Positions 27,575-36,540 of a stretch of 64,000 bases of DNA are shown here, one piece after another; within the stretch, counting starts at the first letter, position 1, and every line of letters begins with the position of its first letter. The DNA is from Ancylobacter aquaticus (GTDB lineage Bacteria; Pseudomonadota; Alphaproteobacteria; Rhizobiales; Xanthobacteraceae). The notes beneath the pieces are model-generated. The model was not told where the DNA came from. It made no database searches and saw only the letters and a program-made list of their open reading frames with translations. The stretch is taken from assembly GCF_004339465.1 (NCBI RefSeq), contig NZ_SMFY01000003.1:495344-559343 (forward strand), given 5' to 3'. The position numbers and the translations under genes were made by a program.

Positions 27575-28519
27575 TCAGCTCACGCCCAGGATCAGGAACC
27601 AGATCGTCACGGTGAACAGGCTTGCCGCTGTCGACAGGGAAACGGCGCTGGCCGAGGCGGTGATGCCGACCTTGTAGCGATGGGCCAGCAGATAGGCGTT
27701 GATGCCGCAGGGCATGGCGGCGAACACCACCGCCACGTCCGCCCAGACCGGCGGCATCGGCAGAACGCGGGTGAGAGCGTAGACGATGGCGGGGTGCACG
27801 CCGAGCTTCAGCGTCGAGATGAGGAGCGCCGGGCCTATGTCGCCGCGAATGGGATAGCGGTGCAGAGCGAGGCCGAGCGAGACCAGCGCGCAGGGCACGG
27901 CGGAGGCGGCGAGCATGTCCAGCGTCTGCTTGAACACCCCGCCCGGCACATAGCCGGTGAGCTTGGCGATGCCGCCGGCATAGATGCCGAGCAGGATCGG
28001 GTTGAGCGTCAGCATCCGACCCAGCCGCTTGAACGTGGTCACCGAGACGCCGGCCGCCGCGCCTTCGGCCAGAACCGTGGCCAGCACCATCATGATCGGC
28101 AGATGGACGGCGACGAGCAGGAACAGCGGCACCGCCCCCTCCGGCCCGAAAGCCTGGAGGATGAGCGGCACGCCGACGAACACCGTGTTCGCCTGGCCCG
28201 AGGCGAAACCCTGGATCACCGATTCAAGATGGCCGCGCCCGAACAGCTTTTTTGACGCGACCATGCCGAGGGCGAAGACCAGGAAGGCGCCGGTGAAATA
28301 GGCGATCCAGTAGCCCCAGGGCTGGCCCTCCCGGGGCAACTCCGCCTCGGCCAGGGTCTTGAAGATGAGCACCGGCACCGCCAGCCCGAACACATATTCG
28401 GACAGGCCCTCGGCGGCACGCTCGCGCAGATGGCCGGAGAGCGAGGCGAGGAAGCCAAGCCCGATGAGGCCGAAGACCGGCGCCACGACAAGGGCGATGG
28501 CGCCGAGCTGGGTCAGCAT
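27575..28519 (-). CDS. AEC family transporter (auxin efflux carrier-like)
   Basis: A 314-residue membrane protein with about ten helices in two inverted halves. Typical segments are PVFGLIGLGFLAS, GFASGQANTVFVGVPLILQAFG in the first half and AAMPCGINAYLLAHRYKV in the second, where the conserved asparagine-rich crossover lies. Bacterial members transport dicarboxylates or related anions; the substrate here is unknown. It starts 3 bases after the stop of the small gene upstream and is convergent with the glycerophosphodiesterase gene. Confidence 0.87.
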   Translation of the reverse strand: MLTQLGAIALVVAPVFGLIGLGFLASLSGHLRERAAEGLSEYVFGLAVPVLIFKTLAEAELPREGQPWGYWIAYFTGAFLVFALGMVASKKLFGRGHLESVIQGFASGQANTVFVGVPLILQAFGPEGAVPLFLLVAVHLPIMMVLATVLAEGAAAGVSVTTFKRLGRMLTLNPILLGIYAGGIAKLTGYVPGGVFKQTLDMLAASAVPCALVSLGLALHRYPIRGDIGPALLISTLKLGVHPAIVYALTRVLPMPPVWADVAVVFAAMPCGINAYLLAHRYKVGITASASAVSLSTAASLFTVTIWFLILGVS

Positions 28520-28522
28520 CGA

Positions 28523-28816
28523 TCAGGCCGCGATCTCGCCCGAGGCGCTCGACACGAGATGGGAGTTCCGCACCGGCACCATGACGTCGATCCGCGCCCA
28601 CAGGCGCTCGGCGATTTCAGGAGCCGCGACGAAGGCGATCTCCGCCCGCAGCGTGCCGAGATGGGCCGGGTCGATCTTTCCATCCGCCGGTCCGTCGAGC
28701 CGGATGCGGGTGGGCTGGACATCGTGGATGGCAAAGGGCTCCAGCAGGCGGAGCATGAGATTGGGATGGGCATCCGCCTCGACGACGAGGCGATGGCGGC
28801 AAAGACCGGCAGTCAT
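28523..28816 (-). CDS. small conserved hypothetical protein (ACT-like)
   Basis: A 97-residue protein. The pattern LVVEADAHPNLMLRLLEPFAIHD followed by a long second half resembles a beta-alpha-beta ACT-type regulatory fold such as the acetolactate synthase small subunit, but no ligand motif is clear. It is coupled to the AEC transporter (3-base gap) and may sense its substrate; that is inference. Codon use is like the neighbours, which supports a real gene. Confidence 0.55.
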   Translation of the reverse strand: MTAGLCRHRLVVEADAHPNLMLRLLEPFAIHDVQPTRIRLDGPADGKIDPAHLGTLRAEIAFVAAPEIAERLWARIDVMVPVRNSHLVSSASGEIAA

Positions 28817-29022
28817 GGGAGCGTCCGATGATGACGAGGAATCGGGAAGGCGTGCGTCAGGAAACCCGGCCGAACCTGTCGGCCGGGCGGCGAATTCGCC
28901 GTCCCGCGCTAATTCGCGCCTTCATCGTCGATGCGATCATCATGGCCGGGAAGCTAGGCGCCGCGCGAGCCTTCGTCAATGGTGGTGAAGCCTTCGGCCC
29001 GGGCGGTCTTCCACACCCGCTC
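28817..29022. other. intergenic region between the ACT-like gene and the DsbB-like gene
   Basis: A 206-base gap with moderate GC. No open frame with family resemblance is seen on either strand. It should hold the promoter of the ACT-like/AEC pair. Confidence 0.3.
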
Positions 29023-29637
29023 TCAGGGCGCCGGCGCCGCGGCGGGAGGCTCGTCGTCCAACATCAGGTAGCTGTTCGGGTCGTCCGGGCACAGGCCGCC
29101 GCCGCATTCCAGCACGGTGGAGACGCCATTGCCAAGGGCCAGCAGGGCGATCAGCGCGAAGGCGAAAAGCGCCAGCCCGCCGAGCCGGTAGACCCGGGGC
29201 ACGGGGGCGAACTGCCGGTCGAACAGCAGAAGCAGCGCGCAGCCGCCGACGATGACAATGAACAGCAGTGCCGCCCAGCTGTAGAAATGCATGCCGAGGA
29301 AAGGCGCGCCGAAGCTGCCCGAGCCGGGCACGATGTGCAGCAGCATCTGCCGCACGGCGACCACGTCGCCCGCAAGCGCGGACAGCATGGCGATGGCATA
29401 GTGGCTCGGGCGCGGGCCGAACTTAAGGTTCAGCGCCAGACCCACGCCGACGCCGACAAAGCCGGCGCGTTGCAGGAGGCAGAGCGGGCAGGGCAGTTCG
29501 CCGCCGATGAACTGGTCGTAGAAAGCGGCCAGCAGCACGGCGCCGATGGCAAGGAGGCCGAGCGCATTGAGCAGGCGGGAAAGGTCCGGGGTCAGGAGGC
29601 CGGGGGCATCCTCTGTCCCCATGGTCGGCTTGTTCAT
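29023..29637 (-). CDS. disulfide bond formation protein B (second, divergent DsbB)
   Basis: A 204-residue protein with four or five helices. The first redox pair is ELPCPLCLLQRAGF (C50, C53). The second is the close pair in LECGGGLCPDDPN near residue 185, different in position from canonical DsbB. ATG 29637 is used; the frame remains open upstream through the DUF5993 region. It lies 10 bases after the DUF5993 stop, a pairing seen in other proteobacteria. It probably forms a dedicated oxidation module distinct from dsbB at 13.9 kb. Confidence 0.82.
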   Translation of the reverse strand: MNKPTMGTEDAPGLLTPDLSRLLNALGLLAIGAVLLAAFYDQFIGGELPCPLCLLQRAGFVGVGVGLALNLKFGPRPSHYAIAMLSALAGDVVAVRQMLLHIVPGSGSFGAPFLGMHFYSWAALLFIVIVGGCALLLLFDRQFAPVPRVYRLGGLALFAFALIALLALGNGVSTVLECGGGLCPDDPNSYLMLDDEPPAAAPAP

Positions 29638-29647
29638 GGCGCGGCCC

Positions 29648-29803
29648 TCACAGCGCGATGTCGAGCGCGGAGGTGACGTGCAGCTTGAACAGCGCCAGCA
29701 GCACGCCGATCGACACCAGCCCGGCGGCGACGGCGAGAGCCCTTCGGCCCATTGCCGCGAAGGCCAGGGCAACGCAGAATCCGAAGAAAGGAAGGCCCAT
29801 CAT
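29648..29803 (-). CDS. DUF5993 family small membrane protein
   Basis: A 51-residue protein made of two hydrophobic helices (GLPFFGFCVALAFAAMGR and AVAAGLVSIGVLLALF) and a short tail KLHVTSALDIAL. Length and pattern match DUF5993, which is usually encoded next to a DsbB-like protein as here. Two adjacent ATGs (29803, 29800) can start it. Function unknown; a subunit or helper of the DsbB-like protein is inferred from the pairing. Confidence 0.65.
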   Translation of the reverse strand: MMGLPFFGFCVALAFAAMGRRALAVAAGLVSIGVLLALFKLHVTSALDIAL

Positions 29804-29987
29804 GACGCCGCTCGCTCTTCCGGGCCGGTAAATGCTACCGCCGCCGCCACAAAAGCAGGAGTGGGACGCGAAGTCACGACGCAACGCGGCAGGCGCCGCC
29901 GGCCGGCACGAGGCCTGCCCTGCTCGAGCCATTGTCCGCGAAAGTTGACCGACTTTCGCAACCACGAAATGGTCCAGCTTATTGATG

Positions 29988-30040
29988 AATGAGCATTTTC
30001 TCCTCGATCAGATGATTTCCCCTGATCGGAAAGGGCTCTA
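29988..30040. repeat. dispersed intergenic repeat abutting priA
   Basis: On the minus strand it reads TAGAGCCCTTTCCGATCAGG, then an imperfect palindrome around GATCAGGGGAAATCATCTGATC, and ends in GGAGAAAATGCTC. It shares the TAGAGC end and GCATTTTC-type core with the element at 9902-10007. The terminal TAG is the stop codon of priA. Confidence 0.55.
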
Positions 30041-32308
30041 GACGAAGCTCTGGGGGTCGATGTCGATATCCACTCGCAAGCTGCCGCCGGCGCGCGGGGC
30101 GCTCGCCATCCAGGCGCGGACATAGGCCGAGAGGTCGAAGCTGCGCTCGCAGCGGGCGAGCAGCCGGTAGCGGTGGCGGCCCCGGATCAGCGCCAGCGGC
30201 GCCTCGGCCGGGCCGAGCACCCGCACCTTGTCGGTGACGGGCGAGCAGGCGGCCAGCGCGCGGGCATGGGCCTGCGCGGCGTGGGAATCGGTGCCCGAGA
30301 CGATGAGGGCGCAGAACCGGGCGAAGGGCGGCAGATGCGCCTCCTCGCGGATGGCGATCTCGCGGTCGTAGAAGGCGTCGCGGTCGCCGGCCACCAGCGC
30401 CTGCATCACAGGGTGCTCGGGCATGTAGGTCTGGAGAAAGGCGCGCCCTTCCACCTCGTGCCGCCCGGCGCGGCCGGCGACCTGGTGCAGCAGCTGGAAA
30501 GTGCGCTCGGCGGCGCGGGGATCGCCGTGCCCGAGGCCGACATCGGCATCGATGACTCCGACCATGGCGAGGCCCGGGAAATTATGCCCCTTGGCGACGA
30601 GCTGGGTGCCGATGATGATGTCGACTGCGCCATCCTCGATCGCCCTTAGCTCGGCGCGCAGCCGCTCCACCCCACCGGCGAGGTCGCTGGAGAGCACCTG
30701 CAGCCGCGCCTGCGGAAACAGCTTCGCCGCCTCCTCGTGCAGGCGTTCGACGCCGGGGCCGCAGGGGATGAGCGCATTGGGCTCGTGGCAGTTCGGGCAC
30801 TCGTTCGGCACCGGCATGGCATAGCCGCACTGGTGGCATTCCAGCCGCCGGCGGAAACGGTGCTCGACCAGCCACGAGGAGCAGGAGGGGCATCTGATGC
30901 GGTGCCCGCAGGCGCGGCAGAGGGTGAGCGGGGCATAGCCGCGCCGGTTGAGAAACAGCAGCGCCTGCCCGCCGGCTTCCACCGTGCGCTCCATCTCGCG
31001 GGCGAGGCGCGGGGCGATCCACTGGCCGCGCGGTGGGCCTTCGCGGCGCAGGTCTATGGGTTCCAGCCGGGGCACCTTGGTGCCGGCGAAACGCTCCGGC
31101 AGGGCAAGGCGGGTATAGCGCCCGCGCCGTGCGTTCACCTCGGTCTCGATCGAGGGTGTGGCGGAGACGAGGGCGATGGTTGCCCCTTCCAACCGGGCGC
31201 GCACCACCGCCATGTCGCGGGCGTGGTAGTGGACGCCGTCCTCCTGCTTGTAGGCGCTATCGTGCTCCTCATCGACCAGGATGAGCCCGAGGTCGCGGAA
31301 CGGCAGGAACAGTGCCGAACGGGCGCCCGCCACCACGGACACCTCGCCCGAGGCAACGCCGCGAAAGATCCGCCCGCGCCGCTTGGTCGACACCGCCGAG
31401 TGCCATTCCGCCGGGCGTACACCGAAGCGGCGGGCGAAACGGTCGAGAAACGCCTGGGTGAGGGCGATTTCCGGCATCAGGATCAGCGTCTGCCGACCCT
31501 GGCGAATGGCCTGCGCCACCGCCTCGAAATAGGCCTCGGTCTTGCCCGAGCCGGTGACGCCGTCGACCAGAAAGGGCTGGAAGGTCTGCGCCTTCACCGA
31601 GGCGACCAGCCGGGCGGCAGCCTGCGCCTGCGCCGGCAGCAGCTCCGGCGTCGCGTGGTCGGGGTCCGGCGGCTCTGCGGCGGGCTCGGGCGGCAGAACC
31701 ACCGTCTCCAGCGCGCCGTCGTCGATCAGCCCATCCACTACCGAGGGCGACACGCCGGCCTCCTTCGCCGCCTCGCTCTTGGCGCGGACAAACCCGTCCT
31801 CCAGCGCAGCGATGACCTTTTCACGTGCCTTGGTGCGCCGCTCAGGGCGATGGTCGGTGAGGCGCACGCCGATGCGCTCGCGGGCGATGCCGGCGCTCTC
31901 GTCATGGCGCAGGGCAAGGCGCAGCACCATGCCAGGCGGGGTGACGGTGTACTCCGCGATCCACTCGATGAAGGCGATCATCCGCGCGTTCAGCGGCGCC
32001 ACGTCATACCGGCGCTGGATCGACTTGAGCTTGGCGGGGTCGACCGGCTTGGCCGGGGCGGGTTTGGCGGTATCGGGTTTGGCGGTATCGACCTCGGCAT
32101 CGTCCCGGCGCGGCCAGACGCAGCCGAGCGTGGTGCGGGTGCCAAGCGGCACGACCACGATATCGCCCACCGCTACCTCCATGCCCTCCGGCACGCGGTA
32201 GGAATAGGCCGAGCCGATAGCAAGCGGCAGCAGCACGTCCACCACGCGCGTCGGCGCGGGAAACAGGGAGGGGGAATCGGCGGGGGCAAGCATGGCGAGA
32301 GACTTCAT
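30038..32308 (-). CDS. priA: primosomal protein N-prime (replication restart helicase)
   Basis: A 756-residue superfamily 2 helicase that reloads the replisome at collapsed forks. The N-terminal DNA-binding part begins VVDVLLPLAIGSAYSYRVPEG. Helicase motifs follow: Walker A DGVTGSGKTEAYFEAV, LVDEEHDSAYKQEDGVHYHARD, then the paired zinc sites CRACGHRIRCPSC and CHQCGYAMPVPNECPNC, and QLVAKGHNFPGL. The C-terminus DIDPQSFV is family-typical. ATG 32308 is used; 32293 is also possible. In other Hyphomicrobiales priA is also near a xerC gene, as here. Confidence 0.95.
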   Translation of the reverse strand: MKSLAMLAPADSPSLFPAPTRVVDVLLPLAIGSAYSYRVPEGMEVAVGDIVVVPLGTRTTLGCVWPRRDDAEVDTAKPDTAKPAPAKPVDPAKLKSIQRRYDVAPLNARMIAFIEWIAEYTVTPPGMVLRLALRHDESAGIARERIGVRLTDHRPERRTKAREKVIAALEDGFVRAKSEAAKEAGVSPSVVDGLIDDGALETVVLPPEPAAEPPDPDHATPELLPAQAQAAARLVASVKAQTFQPFLVDGVTGSGKTEAYFEAVAQAIRQGRQTLILMPEIALTQAFLDRFARRFGVRPAEWHSAVSTKRRGRIFRGVASGEVSVVAGARSALFLPFRDLGLILVDEEHDSAYKQEDGVHYHARDMAVVRARLEGATIALVSATPSIETEVNARRGRYTRLALPERFAGTKVPRLEPIDLRREGPPRGQWIAPRLAREMERTVEAGGQALLFLNRRGYAPLTLCRACGHRIRCPSCSSWLVEHRFRRRLECHQCGYAMPVPNECPNCHEPNALIPCGPGVERLHEEAAKLFPQARLQVLSSDLAGGVERLRAELRAIEDGAVDIIIGTQLVAKGHNFPGLAMVGVIDADVGLGHGDPRAAERTFQLLHQVAGRAGRHEVEGRAFLQTYMPEHPVMQALVAGDRDAFYDREIAIREEAHLPPFARFCALIVSGTDSHAAQAHARALAACSPVTDKVRVLGPAEAPLALIRGRHRYRLLARCERSFDLSAYVRAWMASAPRAGGSLRVDIDIDPQSFV

Positions 32309-32387
32309 AGCGCATCGCGGCACGGTGTGCCGCCCCGCGCGTGATCGCACCGCCCTTATCCCGGCCCCACCATCCTATTGTCGCGGT

Positions 32388-32429
32388 CGGACACTAGGGT
32401 AGTGTCTTGAGACACTGCCGACACTAGGA
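32388..32429. repeat. perfect hairpin flanked by 10-bp direct repeats
   Basis: AGTGTCT-TG-AGACACT (32401-32416) is a perfect 7-bp inverted repeat. It is flanked by GACACTAGG copies at 32390-32398 and 32419-32427. The second copy contains the stop codon of the methyltransferase gene. It could act as terminator for that gene or mark an insertion boundary. Confidence 0.6.
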
Positions 32430-33134
32430 CAAAGCTGCTTTCTTGCGCGCAACAAGCATATAATTGAATGCAAACGTATTCGGCGTTGCCGGTCCCATGA
32501 AGGCGAGCCTGACATATGTCAGGAAAAGATAACGCATGGTACACTTGATGGTGTGTATCAGGTGTTGCTTCACGCCCACTGGTACTTCGGAGGGCGCGCG
32601 GAGAGAGTCGACCGAGAAGCCCGTTGTGCTCATCAGCCCTGCGATCAGGGCGCCGCCGATGTAGAGAACATGGGTCGCATCGCCATTCTGGAAACGCATC
32701 GAAAACGGACTGTCGCCATTCGGGAAGCGTGCGATCAGATAGCCGTTCGGCTTCAGGACGCGACGGATATCCTCGCACAGGCGTTGCAGGTCGGGGTAGC
32801 GGACATGTTCAAAGACATCCAGGGCCACGACCATGTCGACGCTGTCATCGGGCACCTCCGCGAGCGTGTCGATGACAGCGAAGCCGGCCTGCCGCGCCCT
32901 TTCCTTCAGTTCATCCTGGACCTCGATGCCTGTGGCAACGGCTCCATTGTCCCGGAGCCAGCCCAGCAGGGAGCCATTGCCGAAACCGATTTCAATCACG
33001 CGCGGCTGAACGCCTCTGGTCCTGTCGACGACATGCCCGAACTCGGCGTTGTAAAAGAGCGCTTCGCTGGCGCCATATCTGGAGAAGTTGTCGCCGTCCC
33101 ACCCCTTCCACTCGACGTAGCTATCGTAAGACAC
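32424..33134 (-). CDS. class I SAM-dependent methyltransferase
   Basis: A 236-residue protein. Motif I is VIEIGFGNGSLLGWL, followed by GIEVQDELKERA, the acidic loop VDMVVALDVFEHV and the post-motif LCEDIRRVLKPNGYLIARFP, the usual methyltransf_11 order. The GTG at 33134 is chosen because AGGAG lies 7 bases upstream on that strand and the protein begins SYDSYVEWKGWDG. Base composition is clearly lower in GC than priA and xerC, between which it sits, and its 3-prime end has repeats. Transfer is likely. Such proteins often act on sugars or surface glycans; the substrate is unknown. Confidence 0.8.
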   Translation of the reverse strand: MSYDSYVEWKGWDGDNFSRYGASEALFYNAEFGHVVDRTRGVQPRVIEIGFGNGSLLGWLRDNGAVATGIEVQDELKERARQAGFAVIDTLAEVPDDSVDMVVALDVFEHVRYPDLQRLCEDIRRVLKPNGYLIARFPNGDSPFSMRFQNGDATHVLYIGGALIAGLMSTTGFSVDSLRAPSEVPVGVKQHLIHTIKCTMRYLFLTYVRLAFMGPATPNTFAFNYMLVARKKAALS

Positions 33135-33320
33135 GGGAAGACTCCTGAAGATAGGGCCACGCTTGTGTGACGATGGGAAAGATGATGGCGTTGGGGGAGG
33201 GAAGGCGTTGCAGCGTAACGGGGTGGTACGGCTGTGTCGAGGCGGGGCAACCGCGCAGCCGGTAAGGCGAATCTTAACCGCGCCCTTGCCAAGAATGTCC
33301 CCGGGTTCGGAGGAGAGGCC

Positions 33321-34313
33321 ATGGCAAGTACGGACGCACAAAGGGCAGAGCGGGCCGAGCGCGGGCTGCTGGCCGGCGCGGCGCCGGATGTGGCTACGGC
33401 ACTCGCTGGCTGGCTCGGGCGTCTCGGCCATGAGCGGAGGCTCTCGCCAAAGACCCGCGAGGCCTATGCGCGGGATGTCGGGACCTTTCTCGGCGTGCTG
33501 GCGCGCCACCTTGGTCATCTTCCCGATATGGCCGATCTCGCCCGGATGCAGCCGCGCGACGTGCGGGCGGTGATCGCGGCGCGGCGCGCCGAGGGCATCG
33601 AGGCCCGCACGCAGATGCGCTTTCTCGCCGCCGCCCGTTCCTTCGGCCGGCATCTGGAGCGCGAGGGGCTGGGCAAGGTGGGCGCGCTCACCGCCGTGCG
33701 CGGACCGCGCGTTCCCCGCACCCTGCCGCGCCCGCTGGGCATGGCCGATGCGCGGGCACTGGCCGACCCGGCGACGCGAGCGGGGGATGCGCGCGAGCCG
33801 TGGATTCTGGCACGCGACGCGGCGGTGCTGGCGCTGCTCTACGGCTCCGGCCTGCGCATTTCCGAAGCGCTGGGGCTGATGCGCCGCGACATGCCCGCGC
33901 CGGGGCGTGGCGACCAGATTCTCGTCCACGGCAAGGGCGGCAAGACCCGCATGGTGCCGGTGCTGGCGTCGGTGATCGAGGCCATCGACGCCTATGCCCG
34001 CGCCTGCCCCTACGCCCTGGAGCCGACGGCCCCGCTGTTTCGCGGCGCGAGGGGCGGGCCGCTCTCGCCGCGCATCGTGCAATTGGCGGTGGAGCGCATG
34101 CGTGGCGCGCTCGGCCTGCCGGACAGCGCCACCCCGCACGCGCTGCGCCATTCCTTTGCCACCCATCTGCTGGGGCGTGGCGGCGATTTGCGCTCGATTC
34201 AGGAACTGCTTGGCCATGCCTCGCTGTCCACCACGCAGATCTATGCCGCGGTCGACACGGCGACGCTGATGGCGGCGTGGAAAGCGGCGCACCCGCGCGC
34301 GACGACGACATGA
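33321..34313 (+). CDS. xerC: tyrosine recombinase XerC
   Basis: A 330-residue site-specific recombinase that resolves chromosome dimers at dif. The N-terminal core-binding domain includes RLSPKTREAYARDVGTFL. In the catalytic half the arginine of GSGLRISEALGL, the lysine of HGKGGKTRMVPV, HALRHSFATHLL, the histidine of LGHASLSTTQIY and its nucleophilic tyrosine are all present. ATG 33321 has GGAGGAG about 6 bases upstream. Housekeeping XerC is favoured over a mobile-element integrase because of the priA neighbourhood and family-like length. Confidence 0.9.
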   Translation: MASTDAQRAERAERGLLAGAAPDVATALAGWLGRLGHERRLSPKTREAYARDVGTFLGVLARHLGHLPDMADLARMQPRDVRAVIAARRAEGIEARTQMRFLAAARSFGRHLEREGLGKVGALTAVRGPRVPRTLPRPLGMADARALADPATRAGDAREPWILARDAAVLALLYGSGLRISEALGLMRRDMPAPGRGDQILVHGKGGKTRMVPVLASVIEAIDAYARACPYALEPTAPLFRGARGGPLSPRIVQLAVERMRGALGLPDSATPHALRHSFATHLLGRGGDLRSIQELLGHASLSTTQIYAAVDTATLMAAWKAAHPRATTT

Positions 34314-34320
34314 GGACGCG

Positions 34321-34755
34321 ATGACCCCCATTCAGCCGATGATCGAGCACATGTCGATCGGGGTTAGCGACTATGCGCGGTCGCTCGCCTTCTACGACGC
34401 GGTTCTGGCGCCGCTCGGCTTTGTGCGCGTCTCCTCCCATGCCGAACCCGAAGGCGAGTCCGCCTGCTGGGGGCCGGAGGGGGAATTGCCATCGCCGGAG
34501 GGGACGCCGGGCGCGGCGCCGTTCTGGATCCAGCATCGGGCGGACGCGATCACGCCGCCGCCGGGCTTCCACCTGTGCTTCATGGCGCCGACCCGGCGGG
34601 CAGTAGAGGCGTTCCACGCCGCCGGGCTTGAGACGGGCGGGCGGGATTCCGGCGGGCCGGGCCTGCGGCCGCACTATGGCGACGGCTACTACGCCGCGTT
34701 CCTGCTCGACCCCGATGGCTGGAAAATAGAGGCCGTGACCTACACGGATGCGTGA
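34321..34755 (+). CDS. VOC/glyoxalase family protein
   Basis: A 144-residue protein of the vicinal-oxygen-chelate fold. It starts PMIEHMSIGVSDYARSLAFYDAVL, where the histidine is a metal ligand, and ends in GYYAAFLLDPDGWKIEAVTY, where the glutamate closes the site. Such small proteins act as lyases, dioxygenases or resistance proteins; the substrate cannot be named. It starts 7 bases after xerC and is probably cotranscribed. Confidence 0.82.
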   Translation: MTPIQPMIEHMSIGVSDYARSLAFYDAVLAPLGFVRVSSHAEPEGESACWGPEGELPSPEGTPGAAPFWIQHRADAITPPPGFHLCFMAPTRRAVEAFHAAGLETGGRDSGGPGLRPHYGDGYYAAFLLDPDGWKIEAVTYTDA

Positions 34756-34866
34756 TCCGGCCGTTAAACGGCGGCCAGACGGTGCGGGGGAACCCCAAGG
34801 GGGTTTTCACCTTGGGGAAGCTGGGAGACACTTCTTCCCATTGGACCTTCCAGAGGAGACCAATCG

Positions 34867-34989
34867 ATGAAGCGTCTCGTGACCGCTCTTTGCGCACTTG
34901 CCTTTACCACCGCAGTAGCTGGCACCGCTTTCGCGGAATGCCCGGCGCATGCGGCGAAACAGACCAAGACCGAGGTCAAGGGTTCCTGA
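34867..34989 (+). CDS. 40-residue small secreted protein
   Basis: ATG 34867 with AGGAG 9 bases upstream opens 40 codons ending in TGA. The peptide has a complete signal sequence (MKRLVTALCALAFTTAV, cleavage near AFAECP) and a mature part of only about 18 residues with one cysteine and four lysines. A perfect terminator lies 30 bases downstream and an inverted repeat (CCCCAAGG/CCTTGGGG, 34793-34817) lies in the probable leader, so it looks like a real independent short transcript. No family is recognised. Confidence 0.65.
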   Translation: MKRLVTALCALAFTTAVAGTAFAECPAHAAKQTKTEVKGS

Positions 34990-35019
34990 CCGGCCCCATT
35001 CTCCCCCTCGTTGAAAGAC

Positions 35020-35050
35020 GGCCCGGAAGGTGACTTCCGGGCCGCTTTTT
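35020..35050 (+). terminator. rho-independent terminator
   Basis: GGCCCGGAAG (35020-35029) and CTTCCGGGCC (35034-35043) form a perfect 10-bp stem with a GTGA loop, followed by GCTTTTTG. It ends the small secreted-protein transcript. On the other strand it is followed by GTCTTTC and may also serve lpd. Confidence 0.88.
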
Positions 35051-35076
35051 GTGCGGGGGGCGCCAGCGCCGCGCCC

Positions 35077-36477
35077 TCACATGTGGATGGCGCGCTTTTC
35101 CACCGCCATCGCGGCTTCCTTCACCGCTTCGGAGCGGGTGGGATGGGCGTGGCAGGTGCGGGCGAGGTCCTCGGAAGAGCCGCCGAACTCCATCAGCACG
35201 GCGCATTCATGGATCATCTCGCCGGCCTCGGCGCCGACGATGTGGGCGCCGAGCACGCGGTCGGTCGCCTCATCCGCGAGGATCTTGACGAAGCCGTCGG
35301 TCTCGTCATTCGCCTTGGCGCGACCATTGGCGAGGAAGGGGAACTTGCCGACCTTGTAGGCGATGCCGGCCTGCTTGAGTTCTTCCTCGGTCTTGCCGAC
35401 CGAAGCGACCTCCGGGAAGGTGTAGACCACGGCGGGGATGACGTCGTAATTCACATGCCCGGCCTGCCCGGCGAGCAACTCGGCGAGCGCCACGCCCTCA
35501 TCCTCGGCCTTGTGGGCCAGCATGGGGCCGGCAATGGCGTCGCCGATGGCGAAGATGCCGGGCACGCTGGTGCGGTAATAATGGTCGGTGACGACGCGCC
35601 CGCGCTTGTCGGTCTCGACGCCCAGCGCCTGCAGGCCGAGGCCTTCGGTGTAGGCGACGCGGCCGATGGCAACGAGCACCACATCGGCCTCCAGCGTCTC
35701 GGCGGTGCCGCCGGCGGCGGGTTCGACGGAGACCTTGAGCGCTTCTCCCGAGCCGTCGACGCCCGTGACCTTGGCGCCGAGCTTGAATGCCACGCCCTGC
35801 TTCTCGAGGATGCGCTGGAACGACTTGGCGACCTCATTGTCCATGCCGGGCAGGATGCGGTCGAGATATTCGACCACCGTGACCTCAGCCCCGAGGCGCC
35901 GCCACACGCTGCCGAGTTCCAGCCCGATGACGCCGGCGCCGACGACGAGCAGCTTGCCCGGCACCTTTTCCAGCGCAATGGCGCCGGTGGAGGAAACGAT
36001 GCGGATCTCGTCGATCTCGATGCCGGGGAGCCTGGCCACATCCGAGCCGGTGGCGATGACGATGGCCTTGGTCTCCAGCGTCTGCTGCGAGCCATCCGCC
36101 ATGGCGACATCGACCTTGCCCGGGGTGGGAATGCTCGCCGTGCCGTGGAAGGTGTCGATCTTGTTCTTCTTCATCAGGAAGGCGACGCCCTTGGTGTTGC
36201 CTTCCACCGCCTGGTCCTTGAAGCCGAGCAGCGCCGCGTGGTCCAGCGTCGGGGTGCCGACCTTGATGCCCATCTTGGCGAAGCTGTGGGCGGCTTCCTC
36301 GAAGCGGTGCGAGGCGTGCAGCAGCGCCTTGGAGGGAATGCAGCCGATGTTCAGGCAGGTGCCGCCGAAGGTCGCGCGCTTCTCGACCACCGCGACCTTG
36401 AGTCCGAGCTGGGCGGCGCGAATGGCGCACACATAGCCGCCGGGGCCGGTGCCGATGACGACAAGATCGTAGGACAT
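35077..36477 (-). CDS. lpd: dihydrolipoyl dehydrogenase (E3)
   Basis: A 466-residue flavoprotein that reoxidises dihydrolipoamide of 2-oxoglutarate dehydrogenase. Seen are the FAD motif [18 protein letters not shown], the redox disulfide [16 protein letters not shown], the NAD fold [34 protein letters not shown], and the dimer-interface [15 protein letters not shown] with the catalytic histidine. ATG 36477 is favoured by the family start [12 protein letters not shown] 36489 is in frame. It is the third gene of sucA-sucB-lpd. Confidence 0.95.
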   Translation of the reverse strand: MSYDLVVIGTGPGGYVCAIRAAQLGLKVAVVEKRATFGGTCLNIGCIPSKALLHASHRFEEAAHSFAKMGIKVGTPTLDHAALLGFKDQAVEGNTKGVAFLMKKNKIDTFHGTASIPTPGKVDVAMADGSQQTLETKAIVIATGSDVARLPGIEIDEIRIVSSTGAIALEKVPGKLLVVGAGVIGLELGSVWRRLGAEVTVVEYLDRILPGMDNEVAKSFQRILEKQGVAFKLGAKVTGVDGSGEALKVSVEPAAGGTAETLEADVVLVAIGRVAYTEGLGLQALGVETDKRGRVVTDHYYRTSVPGIFAIGDAIAGPMLAHKAEDEGVALAELLAGQAGHVNYDVIPAVVYTFPEVASVGKTEEELKQAGIAYKVGKFPFLANGRAKANDETDGFVKILADEATDRVLGAHIVGAEAGEMIHECAVLMEFGGSSEDLARTCHAHPTRSEAVKEAAMAVEKRAIHM

Positions 36478-36495
36478 GATGCTACCCATTGAGGA

Positions 36496-36517
36496 GCGGC
36501 CGGCCCCTGCCGGCCGC
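36496..36517. promoter_or_regulatory. intercistronic hairpin between sucB and lpd
   Basis: GCGGCCGGC (36496-36504) and GCCGGCCGC (36509-36517) pair perfectly around CCCT in the 63-base gap between sucB and lpd. No T-run follows on the minus strand, so it is more likely an mRNA stabiliser or processing site than a terminator. Confidence 0.5.
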
Positions 36518-36540
36518 CCTTGAGGAAAAGTGCCGGCCGA

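Noticed and set aside
33321..34313. Tyrosine recombinase considered as the integrase of a mobile element
   Set aside because: No attachment repeats, tRNA or cargo genes are next to it, and its context beside priA fits housekeeping xerC.
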